Source of the DNA: DASRSS01 sp035765515
Lineage (GTDB): Bacteria > Actinomycetota > Actinomycetes > Mycobacteriales > Jatrophihabitantaceae
Reading direction: 5' to 3'
Assembly: GCA_035765515.1 (NCBI GenBank)
Contig: DASTXN010000084.1
Location: 1 to 56,429 of the forward strand
DNA length: 56,429 nucleotides
The notes under the pieces are model-generated. The model made no database searches. It was not told the origin of the DNA and was given only the letters and a program-made list of their open reading frames with translations. Below, piece by piece: positions 31,973 through 39,605 of the stretch (positions are counted from its first letter, which is position 1; every line of letters begins with the position of its first letter). Both the position numbers and the translations under genes were made by a program.

Positions 31973-33806
31973 GGGAACCGACCTCGAGACGCTGCTCGCC
32001 GAGCTGAGTGAGCAGTACGACGGGCAGGTGCACGTCCTCGACGTGAGCCACACCCGCGAGGGCGGCGTGCTGGGCTTCTTCGCCCGCCCCCGAGTGGCCG
32101 TGCAGTTCACCGTCGGCGACCCGACCGACGCCAGCCTGCCGCCTTCTCCGACACCGCGCCCGGCCAAGACTGCAGAAGCGCGCAGCGTGTCGGAAAAGGC
32201 GGACGAGACGACTGATCCGCTGGACGCGTTGATCGCCGCCGCAGAGATGGTCGAGACCGGCAACGCGAGCGCGCTGACCGGGCGCGCGAGCACCGGGGCC
32301 GGCGACGCGCCTGCCGCCACCCAGCCGGAGATCGACGGCGTCGGCAACGTCGAGTTCGCCCGGATGCTGCTGGACATCGCCGCGCGCAAGGCCGCCGAGC
32401 GCGGCGTCGACCTGCCGGCTGCCGCCGAGCTCCCGAACCTCGACTCCTCGGCCGGTGCTGAGCCGGATGTGGCCGCGCCGACCGCAGAGCCGGTCGCACA
32501 CGCCCTGCCCGCGAAGGTGATCAGCGCGGTGAAGGCCGCGGCCGTGAGCAAGGCGGCCGAGCAGCAGGCACAGGCTCAGACCGCACAAGCGCAGTCGGCC
32601 ACCCGCTCCGTCGAGCCGATCGAGTTCGAGCAGCTGGTGCCGGCCGTCGCGACGCCTGTGGCTCCGGACAAGCCCAAGGCCGTTCGTGTCGTCAAGCCGA
32701 AGACCGCGAAGGTCGGCAAGCGCGCCAAGTCCGCTGCCGAGACCGCGACGGTCGAGATCGCACAGCCGGTCGCAGACGCACAGCCGGTCGAGATCGCACA
32801 GCCGGTCGCGGACGCACAGCGGGTCGATGCCAGGATCGAGACCGCTTCCGACGCGGTCACCGCGGCCCCGGGCGTGACGGCAACCAACACGGCAACCAAG
32901 ACTGCCGCCAGGACCACCACCGCGAAGAAGGCGACGCCTGCCAAGGCGCCCGCCAGGACCACGGCCACGAAGACGGCGAAGGCCACGAAGACGACGAAGG
33001 CCAGCAAGGCCAGCAAGGCAGCGACGAAGACCGAGACCGCGGCTGCCGTGCAGGCGAAGATCGCGGCCGTCGGGCAGTCGCTGCGGGCCGAGCTGAGCAT
33101 CGCCGACCTGCACGAGTCCGACGAGTTGCTGACGCTGCGGCGCCGGCTGTCCGAGCTGGGCGTGCCGTTCGACCGGATCCCGACCGACGCGCCGCACCGG
33201 TACGCCGCCGTCGAGCAGTTGGTGCACGCCCTTCCGGCCGCAGCTCCGCTGCCGGAGGCTGACGGCCAGCTCATCGTCCTCGCCGGACCGTCCGCGCAGG
33301 TCGCGGCCACCGCCGAGCTGCTGATCAAGCGCATGTCGCTGCTGCCGTGGCAGGTCTGGGCGCACCACTGCCCGGGCATCGCCGCGTTGCCGGACCGCGA
33401 GATTCGCGATGCCGCCCACGCCGCAACCGTCGCCGCCCACGTCCGCCACGACACGGGCGAGCAGAAGCCGCAGCCGCCGCAGAACACGCTCGTGGTGATC
33501 GGGCTGGACGAGTTCGAGTCCGAGCAGCTCCACGGCGGCACCACGGCCGCGGCAATCATTCGCGCCCTCGGCCCGGACGCGTTCTGGCTGCACGTGGACG
33601 CGACCCGCAAGGCCTCGGACACGGCCGCGCTGGTGCGCGAGCTGGGCACCCCGACCGCGCTGGTGGTCACCGGCGCGGCGCGCACGGCCAGCCCGGCCAG
33701 CGTGTGGGAGCTGAATGTCCCGGTCGCACTGCTCGACGGCCGGCCCGCCACTGCGTCGGCATGGGCGGTGCTGCTGCTCGACAAGCTCGCGGAGGCGGCC
33801 GCCTGA
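31947..33806 (+). CDS. FlhF-like protein with degenerate GTPase domain
   Basis: A 619-residue protein directly after flhA, the usual place for flhF. Residues 1-55 match the FlhF N-domain (REGTDLETLLAELSEQYDG; REGGVLGFFARPRVAVQFTV). Residues 60-370 are low-complexity Ala/Thr/Lys/Val including AQPVADAQPVEIAQPVADAQ-type repeats and a Lys/Thr/Ala-rich basic tract (about 310-365). The C-terminal part (about 372-619) has the SRP-GTPase outline, but the P-loop position reads GPSAQVAAT (447-455) instead of GxTGVGKTT, and no DTAG or TKxD motif is seen. Probably a non-GTPase FlhF derivative retained as a scaffold for flagellar placement. No flhG is present. Confidence 0.65.
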   Translation: MTSATLFREGTDLETLLAELSEQYDGQVHVLDVSHTREGGVLGFFARPRVAVQFTVGDPTDASLPPSPTPRPAKTAEARSVSEKADETTDPLDALIAAAEMVETGNASALTGRASTGAGDAPAATQPEIDGVGNVEFARMLLDIAARKAAERGVDLPAAAELPNLDSSAGAEPDVAAPTAEPVAHALPAKVISAVKAAAVSKAAEQQAQAQTAQAQSATRSVEPIEFEQLVPAVATPVAPDKPKAVRVVKPKTAKVGKRAKSAAETATVEIAQPVADAQPVEIAQPVADAQRVDARIETASDAVTAAPGVTATNTATKTAARTTTAKKATPAKAPARTTATKTAKATKTTKASKASKAATKTETAAAVQAKIAAVGQSLRAELSIADLHESDELLTLRRRLSELGVPFDRIPTDAPHRYAAVEQLVHALPAAAPLPEADGQLIVLAGPSAQVAATAELLIKRMSLLPWQVWAHHCPGIAALPDREIRDAAHAATVAAHVRHDTGEQKPQPPQNTLVVIGLDEFESEQLHGGTTAAAIIRALGPDAFWLHVDATRKASDTAALVRELGTPTALVVTGAARTASPASVWELNVPVALLDGRPATASAWAVLLLDKLAEAAA

Positions 33807-34048
33807 TGTTCCGCGGATCAGTACTCGTCTGCGCGCTGCTGTTCTCCGCGCCGACGCTGTGGCAGGCGCTGGTCGATCAGTCGATCAGCGTCGACACCGC
33901 GCTGGTGCGGTTCCTGATCGCCATTCCCGTGGCGGCCGTGCTGCTCGGCCTGGTGCGCGCAGCGATGCGAAAGCAACCTGCGCGGCCCGAGCAGCATGGA
34001 TCGGGCGCACCGCAGGCGGCGGCCGGGGGCGAGCCGCGCGGCTCATAA
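33806..34048 (+). CDS. Small two-span membrane protein, unknown
   Basis: An 80-residue protein whose ATG shares a base with the preceding TGA (TGATG at 33804-33808), so it is translationally coupled to the FlhF-like gene. Two hydrophobic segments (about 2-20, SVLVCALLFSAPTLWQALV, and 33-52, VRFLIAIPVAAVLLGLV) are followed by a basic then Pro/Gly-rich tail. I do not recognise a family. Coupling suggests a flagellar accessory protein. Confidence 0.6.
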   Translation: MFRGSVLVCALLFSAPTLWQALVDQSISVDTALVRFLIAIPVAAVLLGLVRAAMRKQPARPEQHGSGAPQAAAGGEPRGS

Positions 34049-34053
34049 GCCGC

Positions 34054-34104
34054 TGATCAAAGGCGCGCTTTGGCTCGTTCTGGCGGCGCAGGTTGCTCTT
34101 GCTC
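34054..34104 (-). repeat. Diverged single unit of the 52-bp palindromic repeat, locus D
   Basis: Read on the plus strand this 51-bp stretch begins TGATCAAAGGCGCGCTTTGG and ends TTGCTCTTGCTC. It aligns with the reverse complement of the units at loci A and B (TGATCAACAGCGCG start; GCTCTTGATCA end of B1). It is unpaired and imperfect, so assignment is tentative. Confidence 0.45.
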
Positions 34105-34140
34105 GGCCACAGCGGCGGACGGTTCACAGGAAGGCGTCCG

Positions 34141-34146
34141 TAGACT
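34141..34146 (+). promoter_or_regulatory. -10 box (TAGACT) for the DedA gene, leaderless
   Basis: TAGACT is followed by 8 nt and GTG 34155. There is no Shine-Dalgarno sequence. This matches the common actinobacterial leaderless arrangement. Confidence 0.5.
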
Positions 34147-34154
34147 GCCGACCC

Positions 34155-34808
34155 GTGCAGCAGCTCGCGGGACACCTCCTCGCCAACCCGATCAGTCCAC
34201 ACACCCTGCTTTCCGGATCGGCTGCGCTGCTCGTGCTCGCGGTCGTGCTGTTCGCCGAGTGCGGCCTGCTGGTCGGGTTCTTCCTCCCCGGTGACACGCT
34301 GCTGTTCGCGGCCGGCATCTTCATCTCCATCGGGACGATCCACACGCCGCTTGCCGCGTTCTTGATCGTCGCTCCGATCGCCGCGATCCTCGGCAACCTG
34401 TGCGGCTACGCGATCGGCTACCGCGTCGGACCGCGCGTGTTCGACCGCCCGCAGTCGCGGTTGTTCCGCCCCGAATACGTGGACAGGTCGCACGCCTTCT
34501 TCGAGCGGTTCGGGTCCTGGACGATCATCGCCGGACGGTTCGTGCCGGTCGTGCGCACCGTAGCGACGGTCATGGCCGGCGTCGGCCGGATGCGGTTCGC
34601 GCTCTACGCGCTGTACTCGGTGCTCGGCGCGGTCCTGTGGGCCGACGGCGTGCTCCTGCTCGGCAACGCCCTGGGCCGCGTCAAGGTCGTGCGCGATCAC
34701 GCCGACTGGCTCGACCCGATCGTGGTCGCGGTCGTGGTGGTCGGGCTGGTTCCCGCGGGTGTCCAGTACCTGCGCTCGCGCCGGCGGCAACCAGACCGGC
34801 GCGGCTAG
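34155..34808 (+). CDS. DedA-family membrane protein
   Basis: A 217-residue SNARE-associated/VTT-domain (DedA) protein. AECGLLVGFFLPGDTLLFAAG has the family E and G-x-x-x-P-G-D/E motif; NLCGYAIGYRVGPRVFDRP follows; FFERFGSWTIIAGRFVPVVR holds the R-x-x-P motif with TVATVMAGVGRM after it. Several membrane spans. DedA proteins are thought to act as lipid flippases or scramblases (undecaprenyl phosphate, phosphatidylethanolamine) that help envelope homeostasis. GTG 34155 is fixed by the TAGACT box 8 nt upstream. It converges on the small gene at 34809 with no gap. Confidence 0.88.
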   Translation: MQQLAGHLLANPISPHTLLSGSAALLVLAVVLFAECGLLVGFFLPGDTLLFAAGIFISIGTIHTPLAAFLIVAPIAAILGNLCGYAIGYRVGPRVFDRPQSRLFRPEYVDRSHAFFERFGSWTIIAGRFVPVVRTVATVMAGVGRMRFALYALYSVLGAVLWADGVLLLGNALGRVKVVRDHADWLDPIVVAVVVVGLVPAGVQYLRSRRRQPDRRG

Positions 34809-35099
34809 CTACTTGCTCTTCTGGTGCGCCTTGCACTGTTGGACGACGTCCGCAGGTGCATTGACGTTGAAGCCGAAGAAGGACATGTTCAGCTGGCACT
34901 TGTTCACGTGGTCCTCGATGGACGCGCGCTGCTGCCAGATGTAGGCACCGAGCGCGACCACGATCACCAGGATGATGATCCGTCCGACGATCGCGCTGAT
35001 GATCATGCCGAGAAGCAGGCCGATCACCACCACTGCGACGATCGCGCCGATGCCGATCTTGCCGATCTGGTCCGAGTTGAGCGCTGACACCGAGTGCAT
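34809..35099 (-). CDS. Small membrane protein, unknown
   Basis: A 96-residue protein with a strongly hydrophobic stretch of about 40 residues (about 15-53: IGAIVAVVVIGLLLGMIISA and IVGRIIILVIVVALGAYIW), forming one or two spans. A polar C-terminus with two Cys (KCQLNMSFF, VQQCKAHQ) follows and could form a disulfide if outside. No family recognised. ATG 35099 is preceded by TACGGT with 8 nt, a leaderless start. Its stop directly abuts that of dedA. Confidence 0.7.
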   Translation of the reverse strand: MHSVSALNSDQIGKIGIGAIVAVVVIGLLLGMIISAIVGRIIILVIVVALGAYIWQQRASIEDHVNKCQLNMSFFGFNVNAPADVVQQCKAHQKSK

Positions 35100-35107
35100 G
35101 GCCTAAG

Positions 35108-35113
35108 ACCGTA
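35108..35113 (-). promoter_or_regulatory. -10 box (TACGGT) for the gene at 34809-35099
   Basis: Minus-strand TACGGT is followed by 8 nt and ATG 35099, so the transcript would start at or next to the start codon. Confidence 0.45.
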
Positions 35114-35154
35114 GCGGGTCCGGGCCGGGCATCCGGGCGGCGCGCGCGGACCGA

Positions 35155-35160
35155 TAACCT
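35155..35160 (+). promoter_or_regulatory. -10 box (TAACCT) for RNase J, leaderless
   Basis: TAACCT is followed by 7 nt and GTG 35168. No ribosome site lies upstream. Divergent from the box at 35108-35113. Confidence 0.45.
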
Positions 35161-35167
35161 CAAGAAC

Positions 35168-36874
35168 GTGACGTCCAAAGCCATGACCGGGCTCGGCCCA
35201 CCGCCAGAACTGCCGGTCGGCGGGCTCCGCGTGGTCGCCGTGGGTGGCATCAAGGAGATCGGTCGCAACATGACCGTCTTCGAGTACCGGGCGGACGCGT
35301 CCCGCAGCCGGCTGCTCGTCGTCGACTGCGGCATGCTGCTCGGCAAGACCAACTCCCCCGGTGTCGACATCACCCTGCCGGACTGGTCGCACTTCGCGGG
35401 CCGGCTCGACGACATCGACGCGGTCGTGCTCACGCACGGGCACGAGGACCACATCGGCGCGCTGCCGTACCTGTTGCGCGAGCGTGGCGACATCCCTGTC
35501 ATCGGCTCGCGGCTCACGCTCGCACTCGTCGAGTCCAAGCTCAGCCAGCACCGCATCAAGCCCGAGCTGCGCCAGGTCGTCGAGGGCGAGCGCACCAACG
35601 CCGGCGACTGGGACCTGGAGTTCTTCGCTGTCAACCACTCCATCCCGGACGCACTGGCGGTGGCGATCCGGGCCGGCAGGCACACCGTGTTGCACACCGG
35701 CGACTTCAAGATGGACCAGACGCCGCTGGACGGCCGGCTCACCGACCTGCCCGGCTTCTCCCGGCTCGGTGACCAGGGCGTCGACCTGCTGCTGGCCGAT
35801 TCGACGAACGCGGAGGTCGGCGGCTTCATCCCGTCCGAGCGCGATGTCGGCAAGGTCGTCACGGACGTGATCCACAAGGCCCCGGGGCGGATCATCGTCG
35901 CCTGTTTCGCCTCGCACGTGCACCGCGTGCAGCAGGTGCTGGACGCGGCCGTCGAGACGCAGCGGCAGGTGGCGCTGGTCGGACGCTCGATGGTCCGCAA
36001 CATGCAGATCGCCCGTGAACTAGGGCTGTTGCGCATCCCGGACGGTGTGCTGATCGACCTCAAGGACGCCGAGGAGCTGCCGTCCAAGCGCGTGCTGCTG
36101 ATCTCGACGGGGTCGCAGGGCGAACCGCTGTCGGCACTCTCGCGGATGGCGAACCGCGAGCACCAGACCGTCCGCATCTCCTCCGACGACACCATCCTGC
36201 TGGCGTCCTCGCTGATCCCGGGCAATGAAACTTCGGTCGGCCAGGTGATCAACGGGCTGTCCCGCCTCGGCGCGACGGTGATCCACAAGTCGACGGCGCT
36301 GGTGCACGTGTCCGGCCACGCACCCGCCGGCGAGCTGCGGTACCTGCTCGCCGCCGTCCGCCCGACGAACCTGATGCCGGTGCACGGTGAGTGGCGGCAC
36401 CTGCGGGCGCACGCCGCGATCGGCCGCTCGATGGGCCTGCCGGATGAGCGGATCATGCTCGCCGAGGACGGCACGGTCGTCGACCTGGTGGACGGTCTCG
36501 CCACCGTGACCGGGCGCATCCCCGTCGGCTACGTCTACGTCGACGGTCTCGAGGTCGGCGACATCGGCGACGCCGTGCTCAAGGACCGCCGCATCCTGGG
36601 CGAGGAGGGCTTCCTGTCCATCCTGGTCGCCGTCGACCTCGATGCCGGCAAGGTCGTGTTCGGCCCGGAGATCACCGCACGCGGTTTCAGCGACGATCCC
36701 GAGGCGCTCGACCCGATCCACGCCGAGCTGATCGACGTGCTGGAGCGCGCGCTGGCCGAGGGCGCGACCGATTCCGGCTCGCTGTCCAACCTCGTCCGTC
36801 GGACTGTGGGCCGTTGGGTCGACCGCACCTACCGTCGCCGTCCCATGCTGATGCCGATGGTCGTCGAGGTCTGA
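35168..36874 (+). CDS. rnj: Ribonuclease J
   Basis: A 568-residue metallo-beta-lactamase/beta-CASP nuclease. The metal motif is LTHGHEDHIGALPYL (H90, H92, D94, H95); VNHSIPDALAVAI, HTGDFKMDQTPLDG and LLADSTNAEVGG follow. The beta-CASP insertion holds ACFASHVHRVQQVLDAA and STGSQGEPLSALSRMA; the C-terminal motif is HVSGHAPAGELRYLLAAVRP with MPVHGEWRHL. It is a 5'-3' exonuclease and endonuclease for mRNA decay and rRNA maturation, and the length is typical (about 555-570). It acts in the cytoplasm; the gene is probably monocistronic. Confidence 0.95.
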   Translation: MTSKAMTGLGPPPELPVGGLRVVAVGGIKEIGRNMTVFEYRADASRSRLLVVDCGMLLGKTNSPGVDITLPDWSHFAGRLDDIDAVVLTHGHEDHIGALPYLLRERGDIPVIGSRLTLALVESKLSQHRIKPELRQVVEGERTNAGDWDLEFFAVNHSIPDALAVAIRAGRHTVLHTGDFKMDQTPLDGRLTDLPGFSRLGDQGVDLLLADSTNAEVGGFIPSERDVGKVVTDVIHKAPGRIIVACFASHVHRVQQVLDAAVETQRQVALVGRSMVRNMQIARELGLLRIPDGVLIDLKDAEELPSKRVLLISTGSQGEPLSALSRMANREHQTVRISSDDTILLASSLIPGNETSVGQVINGLSRLGATVIHKSTALVHVSGHAPAGELRYLLAAVRPTNLMPVHGEWRHLRAHAAIGRSMGLPDERIMLAEDGTVVDLVDGLATVTGRIPVGYVYVDGLEVGDIGDAVLKDRRILGEEGFLSILVAVDLDAGKVVFGPEITARGFSDDPEALDPIHAELIDVLERALAEGATDSGSLSNLVRRTVGRWVDRTYRRRPMLMPMVVEV

Positions 36875-36890
36875 CAGCCGATGCTCATGC

Positions 36891-36917
36891 TCAGCTAGTA
36901 GGCGCGGCGGCCGATAG
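36891..36917 (+). promoter_or_regulatory. Sigma-28-type promoter for the chemotaxis receptor
   Basis: TCAG (36891-36894), 15 nt, GCCGATAG (36910-36917): 9 of 12 matches with exact spacing. The leader of about 35 nt contains AGGAG at 36945-36949, before ATG 36958. Confidence 0.62.
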
Positions 36918-36957
36918 GGGTTCGGAACACTACTGAAGTCCGCCAGGAGCCCCTCCC

Positions 36958-38583
36958 ATGGAACGAGCCGCAACCCCGCGCGTGCGCGCATTCTCGCTGC
37001 GCAATGCCCGAATCCGCACCAAGCTGGGTCTGATGGCCGGCACCGGCGTCGCAGCCGTGCTGGCCGTCGCGGTGTTGGGCACGACCGGGCTGAGCTCGGT
37101 CAACGCCAAGACGCAGCACGTCGCCCACCTCGCGTCCACGCTGCAGGCGCTCAACCTGGTGCGTGACATGGAAGGCGACATGCGCGTGAACGTGTACGCC
37201 GTCGCCGATGCCCGGAACGCCAAGCAGCTTGATTCGGCGCTCGGCGACACGGTGAATACGGACCACGAGATGGACTCCGACGTCGCCGGGCTGGCCGCAG
37301 CGGTCACGGCGAGCCACGACAGCGCCCAGACGAGCAAGTTCACCGACTTCAGCGCGAAGCTCGCAGCATGGCGACAGGTGCGCGACCAGCAGGTCGTCGC
37401 CGCCGCCAAGCGCGGTGACGCCGCCGCGGCCAGCGCTGCGATCATCGGCCCGCTCAACGTCGCCGACGAGGCCTTCGCCGCCCCGCTCGACGCCCTGGCC
37501 GAGCAGGTGAACTCCGGCGTCACGCCGGCGGCACGAGCCGCTTCGCACACCTACTCGACGAGCCGCACCATGACGATCATCGCGCTGGCCTTGGGCGTGG
37601 CGCTGTCCATCGCCCTCGCGTTCGTGATCGGCGCCATGATCCTGCGCCCGCTGCGCCGGGTCTCAGCGGTGCTCACCCGCATGTCCGAGGGCGACCTGAC
37701 GGCCACGGTCGGCGTTACCTCCACCGACGAAGTGGGCCAGATGGCAGGTGCCCTCGATCAGGCGATCGCGGTCATCCGACGCACCGTGTCGATGCTTGCC
37801 GACAGCGCGGGCGCACTGGCGAGTTCAGCGGAGGAACTGTCCGCCACAAACACCCAGATCGCCTCGAGCGCGGAGCAGACCTCGGCCCAGGCCGCGGTCG
37901 TGTCCGAAGCGGCCGGACGGATCAACTCGAACGTTTCCACGGTGGCAGGCGGTGCCGAGCAGATGGGCGCCTCCATCCGCGAGATCGCGCAGAACGCGGG
38001 CGAGGCAGCCGGCGTGGCGGCCGGTGCAGTCGCCTCGGCCGAAGCCGCGAACGTGACCATGGTCAAGCTCCGGGAGTCGAGCGAGCAGATCAGCGCTGTG
38101 GTCAAGACGATCACCTCCATCGCGGAACAGACGAACCTGCTGGCGCTGAACGCGACCATCGAGGCGGCACGCGCCGGGGAGGCCGGCAAGGGCTTCGCGG
38201 TCGTCGCCAACGAGGTCAAGGAGCTGGCGCAAGAAACGGCGCGGGCCACCGAGGACATCAGCCAGCGCGTCGAGGCGATCCAGATCGACACGTCGGGGGC
38301 GGTGTCCGCGATCACCGAGATCGCCGACGTCATCACGCGGATCAGCGACTACGCCACGACCATCGCCGCTGCAGTTGAGGAGCAGACCGCGACGACGAAC
38401 GAGATGTCGCGCTCTGTCTCGGAGGCCGCAGCCGGCTCGGGCCAGATCGCAAACACGATCAGCGACGTCGCGCAGGCGGCCCAGGCGACGACGTCCGGCG
38501 CAGAGGACAGCGTCGGGGCGACCGCCGAACTCGCTCGCATGTCAGCAGAGCTGAAGACCGTCGTGGGTCAGTTCCAGTACTGA
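36958..38583 (+). CDS. Methyl-accepting chemotaxis protein
   Basis: A 541-residue transmembrane receptor. TM1 is at about 23-46, a four-helix-bundle sensor of about 150 residues follows (LQALNLVRDMEGDMRVNVYA), TM2 is at about 203-226, then HAMP (LRPLRRVSAVLTRMSEGDLT). The kinase-control domain runs to the end, with the tip motif EQTNLLALNATIEAARAGEA and GKGFAVVANEVKELAQ. It signals through CheW/CheA, whose genes are not in the window. No C-terminal NWETF-like pentapeptide. Expression is predicted from the sigma-28-type promoter at 36891-36917, making it part of the motility regulon although 2.9 kb past the last flagellar gene. Confidence 0.93.
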   Translation: MERAATPRVRAFSLRNARIRTKLGLMAGTGVAAVLAVAVLGTTGLSSVNAKTQHVAHLASTLQALNLVRDMEGDMRVNVYAVADARNAKQLDSALGDTVNTDHEMDSDVAGLAAAVTASHDSAQTSKFTDFSAKLAAWRQVRDQQVVAAAKRGDAAAASAAIIGPLNVADEAFAAPLDALAEQVNSGVTPAARAASHTYSTSRTMTIIALALGVALSIALAFVIGAMILRPLRRVSAVLTRMSEGDLTATVGVTSTDEVGQMAGALDQAIAVIRRTVSMLADSAGALASSAEELSATNTQIASSAEQTSAQAAVVSEAAGRINSNVSTVAGGAEQMGASIREIAQNAGEAAGVAAGAVASAEAANVTMVKLRESSEQISAVVKTITSIAEQTNLLALNATIEAARAGEAGKGFAVVANEVKELAQETARATEDISQRVEAIQIDTSGAVSAITEIADVITRISDYATTIAAAVEEQTATTNEMSRSVSEAAAGSGQIANTISDVAQAAQATTSGAEDSVGATAELARMSAELKTVVGQFQY

Positions 38584-38593
38584 GCCTGCGTGG

Positions 38594-38621
38594 TTGGCAC
38601 GCTGCCGGCCGTTGGCACAAT
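38594..38621 (+). promoter_or_regulatory. Possible housekeeping promoter for map
   Basis: TTGGCA (38594-38599), 16 nt, CACAAT (38616-38621). The -35 matches TTGACA at 5 of 6 and the -10 matches TATAAT at 4 of 6. It lies 65 nt before ATG 38687. Confidence 0.35.
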
Positions 38622-38686
38622 GGAGTGATGAACACCCCACCGTGTTTCTCCGCAAGGAACGCTACGAAATTCGTCGGGGACCGCGG

Positions 38687-39556
38687 ATGAGCACGGCAAC
38701 GTCCGTCCGGCCCGGCCGCGTCTCGCCGCGGCGCGCAGTGCCGCCGTCGATAGCCCGGCCGCATTACGTCGACGCGAAACCCGGCGTCCCGGCCGACTTC
38801 GACGACCCGATAGTCAAGGACGCCGACACGATCGCGCGCATGCGCGTGGCCGGACGCATCGCCGCCGACGCGATCGTCGAGGTGGGCAGGCACGTCGCCC
38901 CGGGTGTCACGACGGACGAACTGGACGCGATCGGCCACGACTACCTGATCGCGCACGGGGCGTACCCGTCCACGCTGGGCTACCGGGGCTTTCCCAAGTC
39001 GCTGTGCACCAGCGTCAACGAGGTGATCTGCCACGGCATCCCCGACGACCGGCCGCTCGGTGACGGCGATGTGGTCAAGGTCGACATCACCGCGTTTGTC
39101 GACGGCGTGCACGGCGACACCTGCGCGACGTTCTACGCGGGCGAGCCGGCGCAGGAGGTGCGCGAGCTCGGCGAGCGCACGCACGAGGCGATGCTGCGTG
39201 GCATCAAGGCGATCCGTCCGGGCCGATCGGTCAGCGTCATCGGCCGCGTGATCGAGTCGTATGCGCGGCGCTTCGGCTACGGCGTGATCCGCGACTACAC
39301 CGGGCACGGCGTGGGACCGAGCTTCCACACCAAGCCGACGATCCTGCACTACGACGACCCGAGTGCGACGACGATCATGACGCCGGGCATGACGTTCACC
39401 GTCGAGCCGATGCTCACGCTCGGCGGGTACGACTGGTACAGCTGGGACGACGACTGGACGATCCTCACCCGCGACGGCTCCTGGGTCGCGCAGTGGGAGC
39501 ACACCGTCGTGGTCACCGACGACGGCGCCGAGATCCTCACCCTGCCCTCTGCATGA
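38687..39556 (+). CDS. map: Methionine aminopeptidase, type I with N-terminal extension
   Basis: A 289-residue enzyme removing the initiator Met. ATG 38687 follows GGGGA at 38676-38680. Metal ligands are seen in DVVKVDITAFVDGVHGDTCA (two Asp), GHGVGPSFH (His), FTVEPML (Glu) and WEHTVVVT (Glu). The first 40 residues (SVRPGRVSPRRAVPPSIARP) are the proline-rich extension known from the actinobacterial MetAP1c form, which has been linked to ribosome association. Its TGA is the outermost triplet of the inverted repeat shared with the convergent GH6 gene. Confidence 0.94.
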   Translation: MSTATSVRPGRVSPRRAVPPSIARPHYVDAKPGVPADFDDPIVKDADTIARMRVAGRIAADAIVEVGRHVAPGVTTDELDAIGHDYLIAHGAYPSTLGYRGFPKSLCTSVNEVICHGIPDDRPLGDGDVVKVDITAFVDGVHGDTCATFYAGEPAQEVRELGERTHEAMLRGIKAIRPGRSVSVIGRVIESYARRFGYGVIRDYTGHGVGPSFHTKPTILHYDDPSATTIMTPGMTFTVEPMLTLGGYDWYSWDDDWTILTRDGSWVAQWEHTVVVTDDGAEILTLPSA

Positions 39557-39605
39557 TCGATACCCCTGTAGCCACATCTGCGTGTGGCTGCAGGGGTATC
39601 GATCA
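39554..39605. terminator. Bidirectional hairpin terminator containing both stop codons
   Basis: Two 23-nt arms (39554-39576 and 39583-39605) with a single T-G mismatch and a 6-nt loop TCTGCG. The outermost triplets are the TGA of map and, on the other strand, the TGA of the GH6 gene. There is no U-tract, but the stem is long and stable and sits exactly between convergent genes. Confidence 0.75.

Noticed and set aside
36876..36883. GCCGATGC as an extra sigma-28 -10 before the chemotaxis receptor
   Set aside because: There is no TCA/TAA-type -35 at 15 nt, and a much better site lies 34 nt downstream.
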